Shown in pieces: positions 61,931-64,000 of a stretch of 64,000 nt of DNA (its first letter is position 1; each line of letters begins with the position of its first letter). The DNA is from JAUWTJ01 sp965603015 (lineage in GTDB: Bacteria > Pseudomonadota > Alphaproteobacteria > M2410). The notes below the pieces were generated by a model that was not told the origin of the DNA, made no database searches, and was given only the letters and a program-made list of their open reading frames with translations. The stretch covers positions 36,309-100,308 of the forward strand of contig CBFDBJ010000003.1 in the NCBI GenBank assembly GCA_965603015.1, written 5' to 3'. A program made the translations under genes and the position numbers.

Positions 61931-63878
61931 TACCAAAAACGCAGCACAAGACACATCAGGCCAACAACCGAAACGAAAGACCCACGAATTTCAGGCCGAG
62001 GTTTCGCGCCTCCTGCACCTCATGGTGCATTCGGTCTATTCGGAAAAGGAAGTCTTTCTGCGCGAGCTGATTTCCAATGCATCGGACGCCTGTGACAAGC
62101 TGCGCTACGAGGCGATCACCAACCCCGCCCTGACCGCCGGTGACGAGGAATTTCGCATCCGTCTCACGGCGGACAAGGCTGCCAAAACCCTGACCATTTC
62201 GGACAATGGTATCGGCATGAACGAGGCCGAGCTGATTGACCACCTGGGCACCATCGCACGCTCGGGCACCGAGCGCTTTGCCAAGGCGCTTGAAGGCGAC
62301 GACAAGGATGCTGTCAGCCTGATTGGCCAGTTTGGTGTCGGGTTTTATTCAGCCTTTATGATCGCCGAAAAGGTTGAGGTGTTCTCGCGCCGGGCCGGCG
62401 AGGCCGAAACATGGGTCTGGGTCTCGGACGGATCCGGATCGTTTGAAATTGGCAAGTCCGAACGCTCCGACCTTATCCCCGGGGACCGCGGCACGGCCAT
62501 CGTGCTGCATATACGCGAGGGCGACGAGGAATATCTGGAGAAGACCCGGCTTGGCTATATTGTCAGAACCTATTCGGATCATATCGCCCTGCCGATCATT
62601 CTGACCGGAGGCAAGACGGGAGACGCGCCAAAAGAGGGCGACGAGGAAAGTGCTGACGAAGCTGACGAGACGCTGAATACCGCTTCGGCGCTCTGGACGC
62701 GGCCCAAATCCGACATCACCGAAGAGCAGTATAAAGAATTTTACCATCAGGCCGGCATGGCGTTCGATGATCCGGCTCTGACGATCCACTACACGGCAGA
62801 AGGCCGGCACTCCTATACGGTTCTCCTGTTCCTGCCGTCGATGCGGCCGATGGACCTGTTCAACCCGGAGCGCACCACCGCCGTGCAGCTCTACGTCAAC
62901 CGGGTTTATATCACCGATGCCGCGCCGCTGCTGCCCGGATATCTGCGCTTCGTCAAGGGCGTCGTGGATAGCCAGGACATGCCACTTAATCTGTCGCGCG
63001 AGATGTTGCAGAATAACCCGATTGTTGCCTCGATCCGCAAGGCGCTGACCAAAAGGGTCATCACCGAGATCGGCAAGCTGGCCGACAAGGCGCCGGAAAA
63101 ATTTGTAGCCTTCTGGGAAGCCTTTGGGCTGGTTCTGAAGGAAGGTCTCTATGAAGACGCGGACCAGCGCGAGGCGCTGATGAAAATTGCCCGCTTCAAG
63201 TCGACCTCGGGCGACGACTGGCGCTCGCTCGATGACTACGTGTCGGCGATGAAGGACGGCCAGAAGGCGATCTGGTTCCTGACCGGCGACGACGCGGCGA
63301 CGGTCGCCAGGAGCCCGCAGCTTGAGGGCTTCCGGGCACGCGGCATCGAAGTGCTGCTGCTCAGCGATCCGGTCGACGGGTTCTGGATCTCCATGGCCGG
63401 GAAATACGGCGAGACACCGTTTCAGTCGGTAACGCAAGGCGACGCCGATCTTGAAGACGGCGCAGCGGACGACAAGAACGAGACCCCTGACGTGGATGCA
63501 GGGACCGCGACTTTCATCACCTTCGCCAAGAGCGCCCTTGAGGGCAAGGTCGCCGATGTGCGCGTCTCAAAACGCCTCACCGACAGCGCTGTGTGCCTGG
63601 TGGCCTCGGACGCCGGGATGGATATGCAAATGGAAAAGGTGCTGGCGCAGCACAATCCCGAAGCGGCGCTGTCGCAACGCATTCTGGAAGTCAACGCCGA
63701 TCACGCCCTGATCAAGGCACTGGCCGGCAAGGCCGCGTCAGGCGAGGGCGGCGCGGGACTTGAGGATGCAGCACATCTGCTGCTCGACCAGGCCCGCATC
63801 CTCGAAGGCGACCCGCTCGCCGATGCCCCGGCCTTTGCCAAACGCATGGCGAATATGATGGCAAAAGCGTTCGGGTAG
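61923..63878 (+). CDS. htpG: Molecular chaperone HtpG (Hsp90)
   Basis: A 651-residue cytosolic Hsp90. The N-terminal ATPase has the ELISNASDACDKLRYE segment (ELISNASDACD, then KLRYE), DNGIGM and GQFGVGFYSAF. The middle domain has VYITDAAPLLPGYLRFVKG in parts VYITDAAPLL and PGYLRFVKGVVDS, with NLSREMLQ. An acidic charged linker lies near residues 230-250. The ATG at 61923 overlaps the DUF4340 gene by 8 bp, so htpG may be read through from the ABC operon. An internal heat-shock promoter was not identified. Confidence 0.96.
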   Translation: MSDTKNAAQDTSGQQPKRKTHEFQAEVSRLLHLMVHSVYSEKEVFLRELISNASDACDKLRYEAITNPALTAGDEEFRIRLTADKAAKTLTISDNGIGMNEAELIDHLGTIARSGTERFAKALEGDDKDAVSLIGQFGVGFYSAFMIAEKVEVFSRRAGEAETWVWVSDGSGSFEIGKSERSDLIPGDRGTAIVLHIREGDEEYLEKTRLGYIVRTYSDHIALPIILTGGKTGDAPKEGDEESADEADETLNTASALWTRPKSDITEEQYKEFYHQAGMAFDDPALTIHYTAEGRHSYTVLLFLPSMRPMDLFNPERTTAVQLYVNRVYITDAAPLLPGYLRFVKGVVDSQDMPLNLSREMLQNNPIVASIRKALTKRVITEIGKLADKAPEKFVAFWEAFGLVLKEGLYEDADQREALMKIARFKSTSGDDWRSLDDYVSAMKDGQKAIWFLTGDDAATVARSPQLEGFRARGIEVLLLSDPVDGFWISMAGKYGETPFQSVTQGDADLEDGAADDKNETPDVDAGTATFITFAKSALEGKVADVRVSKRLTDSAVCLVASDAGMDMQMEKVLAQHNPEAALSQRILEVNADHALIKALAGKAASGEGGAGLEDAAHLLLDQARILEGDPLADAPAFAKRMANMMAKAFG

Positions 63879-63927
63879 AAAGACGAGAAAAACTCGAACA
63901 AGTGCATTGAGTGGCTAAGCTGACAAT

Positions 63928-64000
63928 CCATCCCCTGTCAACCCGCCATCCCCTGTCAACCCGCCATCCCCTGTCAACCCGCCATCCCCTGTCAACCCGC
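63928..64000. repeat. 18-bp tandem repeat running off the window
   Basis: Four perfect copies of CCATCCCCTGTCAACCCG (63928, 63946, 63964, 63982) follow htpG, and a fifth begins at the last base. There are no spacers, so it is not a CRISPR array. The 18-bp unit is divisible by three, but no coding frame enters it from the left. Confidence 0.9.

Noticed and set aside
62349..63437. Minus-strand frame inside htpG
   Set aside because: It is fully contained in htpG and has no ribosome binding site or recognisable domain.
63928..64000. Possible CRISPR array
   Set aside because: The 18-bp units are directly adjacent with no spacers and no cas genes are near.

Overview
The window comes from the chromosome of a GC-rich alphaproteobacterium. 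The evidence is a DUF2794 protein, the split methylmalonyl-CoA mutase (mutA/scpA), histidine kinases with alphaproteobacterial-style H-boxes, and short intergenic elements of the 'gtcatcccgg' type. I cannot name the genus. No rRNA, tRNA, CRISPR array, prophage or recognisable transposase or integrase was seen. Most genes are housekeeping or metabolic, with accessory patches that are visibly richer in A+T.

Layout. 0-5 kb: argG, a membrane hybrid histidine kinase, and a DUF4143 ATPase with an AT-rich, hairpin-filled upstream region. 5-9 kb: a GH1 protein whose catalytic nucleophile is replaced by Ala, inorganic pyrophosphatase, GH20 hexosaminidase. 9-13 kb (minus): two-motif aspartyl protease, then yggT-DUF167-folD-aldo/keto reductase. 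13-20 kb: an SDR, a glycan cluster (flippase-like protein, methyltransferase, two glycosyltransferases, a truncated third), a 44-aa membrane protein and a sulfotransferase. 20-29 kb: a SoxC-like sulfite dehydrogenase with a lipoprotein cytochrome c, a histidine kinase, nitroreductase, FAD oxidoreductase, a flagellar rod-like protein, a FliL-like exported protein and an S9 peptidase. 29-33 kb: mutA-scpA, for propionyl-CoA to succinyl-CoA metabolism.

33-44 kb is the most unusual part. Three extra fragments of the 3' end of scpA lie downstream of the intact gene, all in the same orientation. They separate blocks of unrelated genes: a 168-aa membrane protein; a 299-300-aa membrane protein plus a methyltransferase; then dsbB-dsbA, fhs, SRPBCC, kbl-tdh and a Slam/TbpB-like pair. 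This looks like repeated insertion or recombination at the end of scpA, with donor gene tails left behind.

44-48 kb holds a quorum-sensing locus: luxR, luxI, a 74-aa protein and a soluble hybrid histidine kinase, apparently co-transcribed. 48-57 kb (mostly minus): a phosphotransferase, two AT-richer orphan genes, a GSA-aminotransferase-like enzyme, an SDR, a nucleotidyltransferase, a GyrI-like protein, DUF2794, arfB and a TDT/SLAC1-like transporter. 57-64 kb: a GldA/GldF/GldG-like ABC system with a DUF4340 protein, then htpG, then an 18-bp tandem repeat running off the window edge.

Linked functions: propionyl-CoA disposal (mutA/scpA); one-carbon and threonine/glycine metabolism (fhs, folD, kbl, tdh); surface-lipoprotein display (Slam plus substrate); and cell-density signalling feeding a phosphorelay.
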